Assembly: GCF_020089865.1 (NCBI RefSeq)
Contig: NZ_JAIRBM010000006.1
Coordinates: 1-64,000, forward strand
From: Microvirga puerhi
Lineage (GTDB): Bacteria; Pseudomonadota; Alphaproteobacteria; Rhizobiales; Beijerinckiaceae
Reading direction: 5' to 3'
Length of the DNA: 64,000 nt
The stretch's first letter is position 1. Every line of letters begins with the position of its first letter. This document shows positions 1 to 9,321 of the stretch, in pieces. Under the pieces are notes generated by a model, which was given only the letters and a program-made list of their open reading frames with translations, did no database searches and had not been told where the DNA came from. A program made the translations under genes and the position numbers.

Positions 1-3000
1 TCGCGTTGGTGTAGGCCGTCGCGGTGTGGCTGTCGTCCTTCACCGTGAAGGTGAAGTTGGTGGTCACGTTCGGTCCTGGACCGCGATCGGTCGGATTGAA
101 GGTGACGCCATCGAGATAGGTGTTCAGATCCGAAGCGAGACCCTTCAACGTGACTGTGCGAAGGCCGCCGCTCGCCGTGTTGTCGATCACCGTCACGCCA
201 TTGCGGTTGCCCAGCCCACCGAGCGCACCATCCAAATCGGTGAACTTGATCGTTATGGTAACCTGATCGCCGTCGGCGTCAGCCAGCGTCACGCCGCCGA
301 ACGGCGTCGCCAAACCGCTGTTCGCCGCCGTGGTGAACGAGGTCGGACCGGTCACGACGAACGTCGGTGCCGTGTTGTTCGACGGAGGCGTCGTGGTCGA
401 GATCACCTCGATGGCATTGCCATAGGTGTCCGTCGTATGCAGGCCATCGCTCACCGTGAAGGTGAACTTGGTCGAGACATCCGCGCCTGACACCCGATCG
501 GCCGGATCGAAGGTCACGCCATCGAGGTAGGTGTTCAGGCTTGCTGCCGAGCCCTTCAGGGTCACAGTGCGAATGCCACCGCTGACCACATTGCTGACAA
601 TCGTCACGCCATTGCGATCACCAAGGCCACCTAAGGCACCGTCTGTATCTGTGAAGGCGGTCGTCAGGGTGATTTGGTCACCATCATTGTCGGCCAGCGT
701 CACGCCGCCGAACGGCGTCGCCAATCCGCCTGTCGCCGCTGTCGTGAACGACGTCGGGCCAGTCACGCTGAGAGTTGGCGCAACGTTGTTGGCGTCTGAG
801 ACCACCTGGATCGCATTGGTGTAGGAGGTGGCGGTATGGGTGCCATCCTTCACCGTGAAGGTGAAGTTGGTCGTCACGTTCGGTCCAGCGGCACGATCGG
901 TCGGGTTAAACGTGACGATGTCGAGATAGGTGTTCAAGTCCGAAGCCGAACCCATCAGCGTGACGGTGCGAATGCCGCCGCTGACCGTATTGCTGATGAC
1001 CGACACGTTATCGTGTGCGCCAACCCCTCCGAGGGTGCCTTCCGTATCGGTGAAGGCGATTGTCAGCGTGATCCGATCGCCCTCATTGTCGGCCAGCGTT
1101 ACGCCACCGAACGGCGTCGCCAGGCCGCCATTCGCCGCCGTCGTGAACGAGGTCGGCCCGGTGACAGCAAGGGTCGGCGCCGTGTTGTTTGACGGAGGCG
1201 TGGTCGTGGAGATTACGGTAATCGCGTCTGAATAGCCGTTTCCAAGACCGTTGTGGTAATCATCCATCACCAAGAACGAGAACTTGGTGGCAATGTCCGC
1301 TCCGGAGGCCCGATCAGTTGGGTCGAAGGTAACACCATCGAGATAGTTGTTCAGACTCGCCGCCGAGCCTTTCAATGTCACGGTGCGAATGCCACCGGTG
1401 ACTACATTGTCGAGCACCGTCACGCCATCGCGATTACCCAGTGCGCCGAGCACACCGTCAGCATCTGCGAACGCGATTCGTATGGTGATTAGATCGCCAT
1501 CGCTGTCGGCGAGCGTGATGCCGCCAAACGGCACCGCCAGGCCACCGCTTGCCGCCGTGGTGAACGAAGTTGGGCCGGCCACGACGAGGGTGGGGGATGC
1601 ATTGCTTGGAGATGACGCCGGGGTCGATATGACCTCAATCGCGTCGGAATAAACGGTCGCAGTATGCCAATCGTCCTTCACCGTGAAGGTGAATTTTGTC
1701 GACACATTATTGCCCGAAGACCGATCGGTTGGATCGAAAGCCACGCTATCGAGATACGTGCTTAGATCCGAGGCCAACCCTTTCAATGTGATGGTGCGGA
1801 ATCCACCAGTGGCAGTGTTTCCGTAGACCGTGACGCCATCCCGGTCGCTGATGTTGAAAAGAACGCCATCGCCATCGGCGAATTTGATCGTCAGAGTTAC
1901 CTGATCGCCGTCCCTATCATCGAGAGACACGCCGGCAAAGGGATTGACCGTCTGCCCGACCGCCGCAGCCGTGAACGACGTCGGCCCGGTCACCGCAAAG
2001 GTTGGAGCAGTCTGAGACACGACGGCGACAACGTTGATGGCATTGTTGAACGCGATAGGCGTGTGCAGGTCGTCCTTCACCGTGAAGCTGAAGTTCGTCG
2101 TGAAATCCGCGACTTTACGATCCGCCGGATCGAAGGTGATACCATCGAGGAATGTTTGGAGATCGGCTGCAGAGCCAGTCAGTGAGTAAGTCCTGATTCC
2201 GCCAGCAACGTCATTGTCTATGACGGACACGTTACCGTGGCTCAGCATCCCACTGAGCGCACCATTGCTGTTCGTGAACGCGATAGTGAGCGTGATCAGA
2301 TCGCCATTCACATCGGCGAGATTGATACCCGTAAATGGATTTACGACGCCTCCGATGGAGGCTGTCGTAAAGGTACTGGGGCCGGAGACGCTGAAAGTCG
2401 GCGCCGCGTTCGTCGCATCCGAAATGACCTGAATCAAATCGGAGTAGCCGGCCGCAGAATTTGTGTCATCCTTCACGGTGAAGGTGAACTTAGTGATCAC
2501 GTTGGCGCCCGACGCACGGTTGGTGGGATCGAACGTGACTCCATCCAGATATGTATTCAGGTCCGAGGCCAGGCCCTTCAGCGTCACCGTGCGAATGCTG
2601 CCGGTTGTCGAGTTGGAGAGAACGGTTACGCCGTTGCGGCTGCCGAGGCCACCGAGAGCACCGTCGCCATCGGCAAACATGATCGTCAGGGTGACCTGAT
2701 CGTTCTCGCCGTCGGAGACCGTTACGCCACCGAACGGCGTCGCAAGGCCGCCGGTCGCCGCCGTCGTGAAGGACCGTGGGCCAACAACGGTGAGGTCGGG
2801 CGCATTGTTGACGGACGTGGCCGTGACCGAGATGACATTGTCGAACGGGGCTGCTGTATGTGATGCGTCAGCCACGGTGAACGAGAAAGTCGTCACCACA
2901 TTGGTGCCGGAGGTACTATCCTTCGGATCGAACAGGATCGTATCGAAATAGCTTTGAAGATCTGCCGCCAGACCTTTTACAGTAAAGGTTCGGACTGTGC

Positions 3001-3605
3001 CTGATGTTACGTCATTCACAAGAGTCACGCCCGCCCGGCTCGTCATGCCGATCAAATCGCCGTTGGCCTTCGTGAAGGAGATCGTAACGGTGATTTCATC
3101 GTTCTCTGTGTCAAACAAACTGACACCTTCAAACGGCGCCACCGTTTCGTTGATGGACTTGGCGATGAAGTCCTTCTTGCCGGGATCGACGCTGAACTGG
3201 GGAGCACTGTTGGTATAGGAAGTAACCTGAATAGCGTCCGCAGACGTAATGGTCGCGTAGGGCGCATCCGTGACCGTAAACGTGAACTTGGTGACGACAT
3301 CCGGGCCGTTGTTCCGGTCCATCGGATTGAAGCCCACGCTGTCGAGGAAGGTGTTGAGGGTCGCGGCCTGTCCGACGAGCGTGTAAGTGATAATTCCGCC
3401 CGACGAACTGCTCGTCACGGTGACGCCGTTATGCGTGAACATATTCGACAGCACGCCGTCGCTTTCCTTAAAAGCGATCGTCAGCGTCACTGGGTCGCCG
3501 CCATCGGGATTCGTGAGCGTCACCCCCACGAAGGGATTTGCCTCGTCCCCCGTCGCGCGGGCTGTATAGGAGGTTTGCCCTGCGAAAGTCAGTGTCGTCG
3601 GCTCA
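1..3605 (-). repeat. Nine in-frame tandem repeats of about 400 bp
   Basis: The segment encoding FTVKDD recurs at about 48, 451, 849, 1266, 1678, 2082, 2475, 2876 and 3272, so the period is 393-417 bp (131-139 residues). The copies nearest the window edge share more exact DNA than the first copies; for example the stretch coding for ATPFGGVTL is nearly identical at about 300, 700 and 1110. This suggests later duplications toward the C-terminus. The repeats are coding and have no unique spacers, so they are not CRISPR. Confidence 0.9.
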
Positions 3606-5503
3606 TCGACGTCCGAAATGTCGACGTTGAACGTCTGAGACGTCGTGTACCCGGTTGCCGGATCCTTGACGTAGATCTTTACCGGAATCTTGAAGTTGCT
3701 GCTCGCGAGCGCTTCATAGTCGATATTCGCATCGGGCTTTGCGAAAAGCTCCCAAATGGAGGCGTTCGAACTCTGTGACAGTGTGAAATATTGCCCACCG
3801 ACCGAAGGCTCAATCCAGTAGATCAGATTCGGCCGATCGGCGAAGTCGTCGATAGCACCGACAAGGGCGACCCTTTGACCTTTGGTATTTTCCGGAATAA
3901 CGCCGCCCGCCATCTCCACACTGAGATAGATATCGTGAGGATTCTCGGGAAGGTCCTCTACCTTGAGACTAAGTCCGACATTGGTAGAAAGACCCGTTCC
4001 ATCCGTAACCTTGATCTGGATCGGAGCCCCCAGAATGCTGAACCGCTCATAGTCGAGCGATATTCCTGGCTTGAGCCACAACTCGTTGACATTCTTGATC
4101 TCGTACCAGTCAGTATACTTGTAAGTCTCGAACTGGCTGTCGATGATCTGGTAGGTAAATGTCGTCGGCGTCTGATCCGGGTCGATTCCCGAGAGCGTCC
4201 CGATCTTGATGCCCGCCGTATCCTCGGGCACGCCCTTGCCGTCCGGATAGGCGATGGAAACTCCTGTCGGAGCATCTGGCCCGTCCAGAACCGAGAGCGT
4301 GAGGGTCTCGTAACCGGTGTGGCCCGCGGTGTTCGTCACCGCAATGGTGACGGTGAGCGTATGATTGGGGGTCGTTTCATAGTCGATCCCGCTTTTTCCC
4401 TCTGCAGTGTCCCGCGTAACGAGATACCATTTTCCATTCTGCAGGCGAGCGCCGAAGCGCGGGTCGCTGATAGCTATTCCTACGTTTCCGGTGCCGTATC
4501 CTTCTATGTCATTGATGGTAATCTCACCGACGACATAACCGACCTGGTTCTCGAGCACCTGCAAGGTCCCGTTAAATCCGAGGATCGGCGGCTCGGACAC
4601 GTCGTTCAACGTGAATGTCAGCGTCTGGTATGTCGATGACGACAGCCCCGTATCAACATCCATGGTCCAGGACTTGACTAGAGCCTTCACCTGATGATTG
4701 GGGGCCGTTTCGTAGTCGTATTTATACAAGTAGGCGTCGTTAACCAGGACGTTGTATTGGCCGTTGGAAAAGACAACTCTAACAGCCTCACCGGTCACGC
4801 TCTCGAATTTATGACCATATCCGTCATCATCACCGATTAGCGTACCAAGCCCCTTACCCGAGCTTGGATTTTCATCGATGGTCGTAGCACCGGAGAATGT
4901 ACCGATCGTGGTTGGCGGAGGAGGCGGCGGAGCCGGGGTGTCACCACCGGACGGGCCCGCAAGCGTATTGGCCGAAGGATCCGCAAAGAGCGCCGAGTCG
5001 GTCAGGATGACGGCACTATTTCCCTTCGCCGATGACGGCTCGGAGCCATCAGACATTGAGCCGACAGTCGCGTCGGCCGCGCCAGCTTCATACACGATGG
5101 TGCTGTCGGAGAGCGTCGCAGCTTCCCAAGGAGCTTTCTCCACACCGGCAAACTCGGCCTTCACGTCATAGGCCGCCTTGTCGTTAGGGAGATCAACCGA
5201 ATGATCCGTGACGCGTGGGGTGGCCGTCACGAGCGGACCGGCGGTGTGTTCGGCGTCCGTGCCTTCGACATCTGCGATCGTCGCTCCGGCCTTTTGCTCC
5301 GTGTCGAGCACAACCTGACGGCGGCTCTCGTCTTGATCCGAAGGCTCGGAGAGGGGCACACGCCGTGCCTCGTCCTCGTCACGTGAGGCAGCGACGTCGC
5401 CGATCGTCATCTCGGCAATGCTATCGGCGGCGTTGAGGCCGCCCACATCGTCGAGCTGGATCGCATCGTTGATGAGTGCCTTGTCGAAAACCGGCTTGTT
5501 CAT
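1..5503 (-). CDS. Giant repetitive adhesin-like protein, C-terminus beyond window
   Basis: The frame is open from an ATG at 5503 to the window edge (about 1,834 codons) and carries no stop where I checked it. An AAGGGG ribosome binding site lies just upstream of the ATG. Residues 1-200 are acidic and low in complexity, with a run of prolines near 190. Residues about 200-620 hold four cadherin-like modules (motifs such as IDENPSSG, VLENQ, VPEDTAG, IPENTKG). From about residue 630, nine copies of a roughly 135-residue unit follow, each with NxAPT, GPTSFT, RTVTLKGLASDLNTYLDGV and KFTFTVKDD segments. There is no N-terminal signal peptide, which in such proteins usually means type I secretion through a C-terminal signal. 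Inferred role: surface adhesion or biofilm matrix. Substrate and partner are unknown, and the C-terminal end is not visible. Confidence 0.85.
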   Translation of the reverse strand, partial: MNKPVFDKALINDAIQLDDVGGLNAADSIAEMTIGDVAASRDEDEARRVPLSEPSDQDESRRQVVLDTEQKAGATIADVEGTDAEHTAGPLVTATPRVTDHSVDLPNDKAAYDVKAEFAGVEKAPWEAATLSDSTIVYEAGAADATVGSMSDGSEPSSAKGNSAVILTDSALFADPSANTLAGPSGGDTPAPPPPPPTTIGTFSGATTIDENPSSGKGLGTLIGDDDGYGHKFESVTGEAVRVVFSNGQYNVLVNDAYLYKYDYETAPNHQVKALVKSWTMDVDTGLSSSTYQTLTFTLNDVSEPPILGFNGTLQVLENQVGYVVGEITINDIEGYGTGNVGIAISDPRFGARLQNGKWYLVTRDTAEGKSGIDYETTPNHTLTVTIAVTNTAGHTGYETLTLSVLDGPDAPTGVSIAYPDGKGVPEDTAGIKIGTLSGIDPDQTPTTFTYQIIDSQFETYKYTDWYEIKNVNELWLKPGISLDYERFSILGAPIQIKVTDGTGLSTNVGLSLKVEDLPENPHDIYLSVEMAGGVIPENTKGQRVALVGAIDDFADRPNLIYWIEPSVGGQYFTLSQSSNASIWELFAKPDANIDYEALASSNFKIPVKIYVKDPATGYTTSQTFNVDISDVDEPTTLTFAGQTSYTARATGDEANPFVGVTLTNPDGGDPVTLTIAFKESDGVLSNMFTHNGVTVTSSSSGGIITYTLVGQAATLNTFLDSVGFNPMDRNNGPDVVTKFTFTVTDAPYATITSADAIQVTSYTNSAPQFSVDPGKKDFIAKSINETVAPFEGVSLFDTENDEITVTISFTKANGDLIGMTSRAGVTLVNDVTSGTVRTFTVKGLAADLQSYFDTILFDPKDSTSGTNVVTTFSFTVADASHTAAPFDNVISVTATSVNNAPDLTVVGPRSFTTAATGGLATPFGGVTVSDGENDQVTLTIMFADGDGALGGLGSRNGVTVLSNSTTGSIRTVTLKGLASDLNTYLDGVTFDPTNRASGANVITKFTFTVKDDTNSAAGYSDLIQVISDATNAAPTFSVSGPSTFTTASIGGVVNPFTGINLADVNGDLITLTIAFTNSNGALSGMLSHGNVSVIDNDVAGGIRTYSLTGSAADLQTFLDGITFDPADRKVADFTTNFSFTVKDDLHTPIAFNNAINVVAVVSQTAPTFAVTGPTSFTAAAVGQTVNPFAGVSLDDRDGDQVTLTIKFADGDGVLFNISDRDGVTVYGNTATGGFRTITLKGLASDLSTYLDSVAFDPTDRSSGNNVSTKFTFTVKDDWHTATVYSDAIEVISTPASSPSNASPTLVVAGPTSFTTAASGGLAVPFGGITLADSDGDLITIRIAFADADGVLGALGNRDGVTVLDNVVTGGIRTVTLKGSAASLNNYLDGVTFDPTDRASGADIATKFSFLVMDDYHNGLGNGYSDAITVISTTTPPSNNTAPTLAVTGPTSFTTAANGGLATPFGGVTLADNEGDRITLTIAFTDTEGTLGGVGAHDNVSVISNTVSGGIRTVTLMGSASDLNTYLDIVTFNPTDRAAGPNVTTNFTFTVKDGTHTATSYTNAIQVVSDANNVAPTLSVTGPTSFTTAATGGLATPFGGVTLADNDGDQITLTTAFTDTDGALGGLGDRNGVTIVSNVVSGGIRTVTLKGSAASLNTYLDGVTFDPADRVSGADVSTKFTFTVSDGLHTTDTYGNAIEVISTTTPPSNNTAPTFVVTGPTSFTTAANSGLATPFGGVTLADADGDQVTITIKFTDLDGALGGLGNRNGVTVIDNTASGGLRTVTLKGLASDLNTYLDGVTFNPTDRGPGPNVTTNFTFTVKDDSHTATAYTNA

Positions 5504-5563
5504 TTGACGTCCCCTTGGCCTGTGCCGCCACTCTTGCGCCGCGTTACCCACTTTGGGCGCATA

Positions 5564-5586
5564 TTACGATATGACGTAACATTACG
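5564..5586. promoter_or_regulatory. Cluster of three TTACG/CGTAA half-sites upstream of the adhesin gene
   Basis: TTACG (5564-5568), CGTAA (5575-5579) and TTACG (5582-5586) alternate in orientation, giving two overlapping inverted repeats about 60 bp upstream of the adhesin start. This is the arrangement expected for a dimeric regulator's operator. No binding protein can be named from the sequence. The rest of 5504-6090 is AT-richer and shows no convincing gene. Confidence 0.4.
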
Positions 5587-6090
5587 CACATTGGTGGCAG
5601 CGCCAAGCTCCATGTTCGGAGGGGGCAGAAACGTCAGCCGGCGAAATTCATCGTATTCGCATCTCAGAAGTGGCTTCCAAGAAGGAATATCCTCTTGAGG
5701 AAGGCTGCCTCGGCTCGTTTCTCTTTCACATTAACCAAGGACCGAGACGGCCTCGAAGACTCGGCTTCTTTGCAGAAATTACAAACTCATCTGGGAGAAA
5801 TTGCATGGATATGCTGTCGCGATACTTCACATCGCAAGCAATAATGGTCACCAACCAAAGGTTTAAGCCGCGCGACGCTCATCACGCCCAGGGGTTGCAA
5901 AGCCCTTATTCCGGCTCGCCCGCCGAGCGTGGCCTTGCGGGTTTTCGCGATTGTCACTCTCTTACATAAAGTACCATGGGGATACTGCCTTCTGCCGACA
6001 CTCGATCATGCGATGGCACCCCGACAGGCGAGCCGGTTCGCTCAAGCTTCGCGAACCTGCTTTGGCAGGCCGAAAACCACACACTCTTTC

Positions 6091-6120
6091 TTGACAGGGC
6101 GGCCAAACCCTCCCTATATC
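6091..6120 (+). promoter_or_regulatory. Sigma-70 promoter of tRNA-Met
   Basis: A perfect TTGACA -35 (6091-6096) and a TATATC/CTATAT -10 (about 6114-6120) lie 17-18 bp apart. They would start transcription about 27 bp before the mature tRNA-Met. Confidence 0.7.
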
Positions 6121-6153
6121 GCGCCTGTCTCGCACGGGATTCTTCCCGTTTGG

Positions 6154-6230
6154 GGCGGAGTAGCTCAGTTGGTCAGAGCAGAGGAATCATAATCCTTGTG
6201 TCGGGGGTTCAAATCCCTCCTCCGCTACCA
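6154..6230 (+). tRNA. tRNA-Met (CAT), elongator
   Basis: The 77-nt cloverleaf has acceptor arms GGCGGAG/CTCCGCT, D-arm TAGCTCAGTTGG, anticodon CAT at 6188-6190, the T-arm GGTTCAAATCC and an encoded CCA. The first pair is G-U, and the CGCGGGG start of initiator tRNA is absent, so this is the elongator type. A CAT anticodon can also mark tRNA-Ile2, but the body matches the usual Met species. Confidence 0.93.
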
Positions 6231-6633
6231 TCGGTCATTTAAGTACTTGATCTTAAAGTCAAATTTACGTTCTTCGCTTCCTCCATGGAAGCGCCCCTCA
6301 TCTAAAAAGCTCAATAATTCCTGTGGCTCAACTGAACGGCAGTTCGCAGGTGGTTTCCACCTCCGTTCGCGGTCAAGCCCGCGTAACAGGCCTTTGCTTC
6401 CGAGCACATAATCCGCGATGACCTCAATATGTGAGCAGGCATCACTCTCGTCCCAAATGTCTGCTTTTGACTCGGAACGGTCCTTCAGGCTCCTACCTCC
6501 AAGGTTGAACCAAGCTGGAACTTAAGGTCTCGCCCGATGCCCCAACGCTGCAGTTCGGTTAGCCTGGACAGGTGTCAGTCAATCACGCAACACCTGACGA
6601 CTGGGGGCGCCTCACGGCACGAGGAGGGACCCT
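6231..6633. other. Intergenic region, no convincing gene
   Basis: About 400 bp lie between tRNA-Met and the metallophosphoesterase gene. A minus-strand frame ending at 6225 stays open to about 6510 and has a possible GTG start at 6407, but it shows no codon bias like its neighbours, so I do not call it. An upstream promoter for the downstream gene could not be defined. A GAGGAGGG ribosome binding site precedes 6634. Confidence 0.5.
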
Positions 6634-7959
6634 ATGACGGAACACCCACTTCCTCCGATCAGGCTGACGCGCAGGGCGTTGGCGCAGCAGATTGCGGTGA
6701 CCGCCGCCATGACCGCCTTGCCGGTGTTGGGTACGGCGGCGGCGCAGCCAGCCGGATCCAGCTTTTCGTTCGCCGTCTGCGGCGACACCCGCCCGATGAT
6801 GTATCTGCCCTACAAGCAGGGCCAACCGGACCTGACCAAGCTGTTCGTCGAGATGTTCGGACTGGTCATGCCGGAAAAGGTCGCGGAAGCGGTGGTCCGG
6901 AAGGACGTGAAAACCATCTTCGACCCGGCTACCGGCGAACTCATCCGGATCATCATGCCGTTCGAGAGCCGGAGCGAGGTCATGACCCTGACGGTCGACA
7001 AGGGGTGGGTTACCGAGGCCTCCGTCGAGGACGTGAAGCTGCTGCCGGGCGTGCACCGGACGATCTTCAGGCTGGAGGGCGGCGATTGGGTGGCGCGGGA
7101 GATCGTCAAGGATGTCCAGGCCGGACGCGCCAGATTCGTGGTCAACAGCGGCGATGTCGTTTGGTGGGGTAACCAAGGCCTGACGATTGCCGACAGCCCC
7201 TACTGGAGGCGCGTCAACGATACCATGCTGAAGAAACTGCCCGCTCCTGATGGCGAGATGCTCGCGGCCGGGCTGGAGGGCCGGTGGTTCATCGGGGTGG
7301 GCAACCACGAAGTCTGGGGCGATCCTGGAATCGATGGCGTACTTTCCGCGGTGCCTTATCTCAAGAACCTCGGCGTGACACCGGACCACCTCATCTACAA
7401 GTTCGACTTCGACGGCGCCCGATTCGTCTTTCTCTGGAGCGGGCAATACGACTACCGGTCCCCTTCGCTCTGGGACGCCGACCGGCCTCGATACACCGAG
7501 CAGATGCAGCAGCTCCGGCAATGGCTCGACGAAGCCAAGGCGGCGGGCATCCGCAAGGCCTTCATCGTTTTCCACTACCCGGTTTTCGCCCGGTCCGGCC
7601 TCGGTCCCATTCCGGCGCCCGACAATCCGCACAAGTTGATCGCGTCCTATGCCAAGGACCTCGAGATCGTCGTGTTCAACGGGCACGTCCATACGACCGA
7701 GATCTATGATGTCGATGGAGTCAAATACCTGATGCTCGGTGGCGGTGGCGCCGAACAGGACCCGATCCTTCCAGGCCGCACGAGCATCAAGCTGCCCGCG
7801 GACTATCCACCGGATCTGTATTGGAAGGGGCAGCCGCCCACGGAGGAGTACAACTACGTCCTCGTGGACGTTAAACCGGGCCAGAGGACCAGGTTCACGC
7901 TTAATCGGTTCCGCCCCGGATCGGCCGAGCCCTTTGGGACGGAAGAGCTGTTCACGTGA
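6634..7959 (+). CDS. Tat-exported calcineurin-like metallophosphoesterase
   Basis: 441 residues. The N-terminus has a twin-arginine motif (TRRALAQ) followed by a hydrophobic stretch ending in AAAQPA, typical of Tat export of a folded metalloenzyme to the periplasm. The calcineurin-like dimetal signatures appear in order: CGDTR, NSGDVVWWG, GNHEVW, FHYP, and GHVH near residue 350. The substrate (phosphomonoester or diester) cannot be told from sequence. A GAGGAGGG site precedes the ATG. Two small membrane protein genes follow, with gaps of 31 bp and then a 4-bp overlap, so the three genes are probably one operon. A periplasmic phosphatase working with a membrane partner is inference. Confidence 0.85.
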   Translation: MTEHPLPPIRLTRRALAQQIAVTAAMTALPVLGTAAAQPAGSSFSFAVCGDTRPMMYLPYKQGQPDLTKLFVEMFGLVMPEKVAEAVVRKDVKTIFDPATGELIRIIMPFESRSEVMTLTVDKGWVTEASVEDVKLLPGVHRTIFRLEGGDWVAREIVKDVQAGRARFVVNSGDVVWWGNQGLTIADSPYWRRVNDTMLKKLPAPDGEMLAAGLEGRWFIGVGNHEVWGDPGIDGVLSAVPYLKNLGVTPDHLIYKFDFDGARFVFLWSGQYDYRSPSLWDADRPRYTEQMQQLRQWLDEAKAAGIRKAFIVFHYPVFARSGLGPIPAPDNPHKLIASYAKDLEIVVFNGHVHTTEIYDVDGVKYLMLGGGGAEQDPILPGRTSIKLPADYPPDLYWKGQPPTEEYNYVLVDVKPGQRTRFTLNRFRPGSAEPFGTEELFT

Positions 7960-7990
7960 CCAGCGAGGATCCGAGGGCAGGAGGGCAGCC

Positions 7991-8455
7991 GTGGCGACCA
8001 TCCTCCTGATCCTCCACGGCCTGGTAGCGGTCGCGCTGCTTGGCGCAACCATGCACCAAACCCTGGCGACATGGACATCAATGCGTCCGCGGCCGGGTTC
8101 GTTCTTCGGTCGGTTTCGGACTGTTCCATCAGCCGCATTCGCCGACGCGATCGTGCTTCTGTTCGTCACGTCCGCACTGTTGGGCGCGGTCGTCTATCTG
8201 TATTTCCGCGTCGACGTCAGGCCCCAGTTGGAGCGGGGCGGGCATTGGCAGGCCCTTGGCTTCCTCGACATGAAGGAGCATTTCGTCGCCATCGGATTGG
8301 GGCTGCTGCCGGCCTATTGGGTCTGCTGGCAGCAGCCCCAAGGTGGCGAGCTTACCCGGACCCGCACCGCCCTGACGACGATCCTGACGGGCATCGTCTG
8401 GTGGAGCTTTCTCGTGGGCCACGTCGTGAACAACATCATGGGATTTGGGGCATGA
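7991..8455 (+). CDS. Small integral membrane protein, middle gene of phosphoesterase operon
   Basis: 154 residues with about four predicted membrane segments (VATILLILHGLVAVALLGA at the N-terminus, AIVLLFVTSALLGAVVYLYF, IGLGLLPAYWVCW, and a C-terminal TTILTGIVWWSFLVGHVV). I choose the GTG at 7991 because a strong GGAGGGC precedes it and the membrane-spanning N-terminus starts right there. The HEFVAIG-like and HQT segments suggest a quinone- or heme-binding type of fold, but no family is recognised. Its stop overlaps the next start (ATGA), so translation is likely coupled. Confidence 0.65.
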   Translation: MATILLILHGLVAVALLGATMHQTLATWTSMRPRPGSFFGRFRTVPSAAFADAIVLLFVTSALLGAVVYLYFRVDVRPQLERGGHWQALGFLDMKEHFVAIGLGLLPAYWVCWQQPQGGELTRTRTALTTILTGIVWWSFLVGHVVNNIMGFGA

Positions 8456-8823
8456 CATCCTCGCCGGCATTTCGTCGCTTTGCCTTCGCCTTCGGGCCGG
8501 CCTTCGCAGTGCTCTACGTCATCGCCCTGGCGCGCGATCTTGCACTGTTCACCGTCTATCCGTCGCTCGGCATCGTGCTTGCAGGCACGCACCGTCCGAA
8601 AGACATCGTCGATCCCTCGATGGGGTTCCTTGCCCCCGCAATCTACTGGTACGGCTGGACCGCGACCGCCGCGATGGGGGCGCTCGCCATCGGCCTTGCC
8701 GCTGCGTCGCTGCCGGAGCGATGGACCAACCGCCTCTGGTCGGGATGGCTATGGGTCGTTCCCCTGGCCGCGATGGGCGCATGCGTTTACCTGACGTTGC
8801 CCTGGTTCCGGCTCTATCTGTGA
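8452..8823 (+). CDS. Small integral membrane protein, last gene of phosphoesterase operon
   Basis: 123 residues with three or four hydrophobic segments (FAFGPAFAVLYVIALA, LAPAIYWYGWTATAAMGALAIGLAA, LWSGWLWVVPLAAMGACVYL). The ATG overlaps the stop of the preceding gene by 4 bp. The family is not recognised. The paired small membrane proteins could be two subunits of one complex; that is inferred from position only. Confidence 0.65.
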   Translation: MTSSPAFRRFAFAFGPAFAVLYVIALARDLALFTVYPSLGIVLAGTHRPKDIVDPSMGFLAPAIYWYGWTATAAMGALAIGLAAASLPERWTNRLWSGWLWVVPLAAMGACVYLTLPWFRLYL

Positions 8824-9321
8824 GCTTTGGGGAGATTGTCCGTGCGGTCCGGACCGAGCAGGCGAGATGGGCACTCCATCGTGGATCAGCTCATGAAGCA
8901 TGGCATGACGATGTCCGGAAGCGCCTCTCCAGCCGGAACTGGGCAAACGCAATCGAAGGTCCGCATCTGGCACTAAGCCGACGCTGTTCGAAATCCCTGG
9001 TTTGGGCCGAAAGAGCGCAACTGGAACCGGATAGAGGGTGGTTGGCGGATTGGCGGTAGCGGTTCCCCGCTACCAAAAATTCAGCAAGCGTTTGATCTTA
9101 AAAACAATCCCCTTTTCTCTCTTTGATGCCAATGGCTCCGCTGCCGAAAGCTCAACGGTTTCTGAAGCTGCTCAAAGGCAGCAGGCGCTGCGAAGAGGAT
9201 ACCAAAGAGCTCGCCGTCCATCTGTTGCCGAGTTATAATTCAGTTGGCGTTTGGCTATAGTCAGGGATAGCTGGCCGGCGACGCGCTCGGAAGCTGCCAC
9301 ATCGCCGGAGGGCTTTGAGCC
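8824..9321. other. Intergenic region with a perfect 8-bp hairpin
   Basis: About 500 bp without a convincing gene. It holds a 12-bp palindrome CGGTCCGGACCG (8845-8856) and a hairpin with arms GGTAGCGG (9055-9062) and CCGCTACC (9067-9074). A TATAAT at 9234-9239 lacks a good -35 and may be a -10 for the downstream pair. The flanking repeat at 9044 is listed separately. Confidence 0.4.
9044..9062 (+). repeat. 19-bp direct repeat, copy 1, upstream of DUF3302-HlyD pair
   Basis: GGCGGATTGGCGGTAGCGG recurs with one mismatch at 10909-10927. The two copies bracket the DUF3302 and HlyD genes. The similarity stops at the 19 bp. Confidence 0.45.

Noticed and set aside
1..3605. CRISPR-like array
   Set aside because: The repeats are about 400 bp, coding and contiguous, with no spacers.
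26..4639. Several plus-strand open frames of 100-280 codons
   Set aside because: They are antisense to the adhesin gene and repeat with its period; the minus-strand frame explains the sequence.
6225..6510. Minus-strand open frame of about 88 codons after tRNA-Met
   Set aside because: Reads as a plausible protein but has only an internal GTG start, no ribosome binding site and ordinary codon composition; a gene remnant cannot be excluded.
6154..6633. Genomic island next to tRNA-Met
   Set aside because: No integrase and no repeat of the tRNA 3' end was found.
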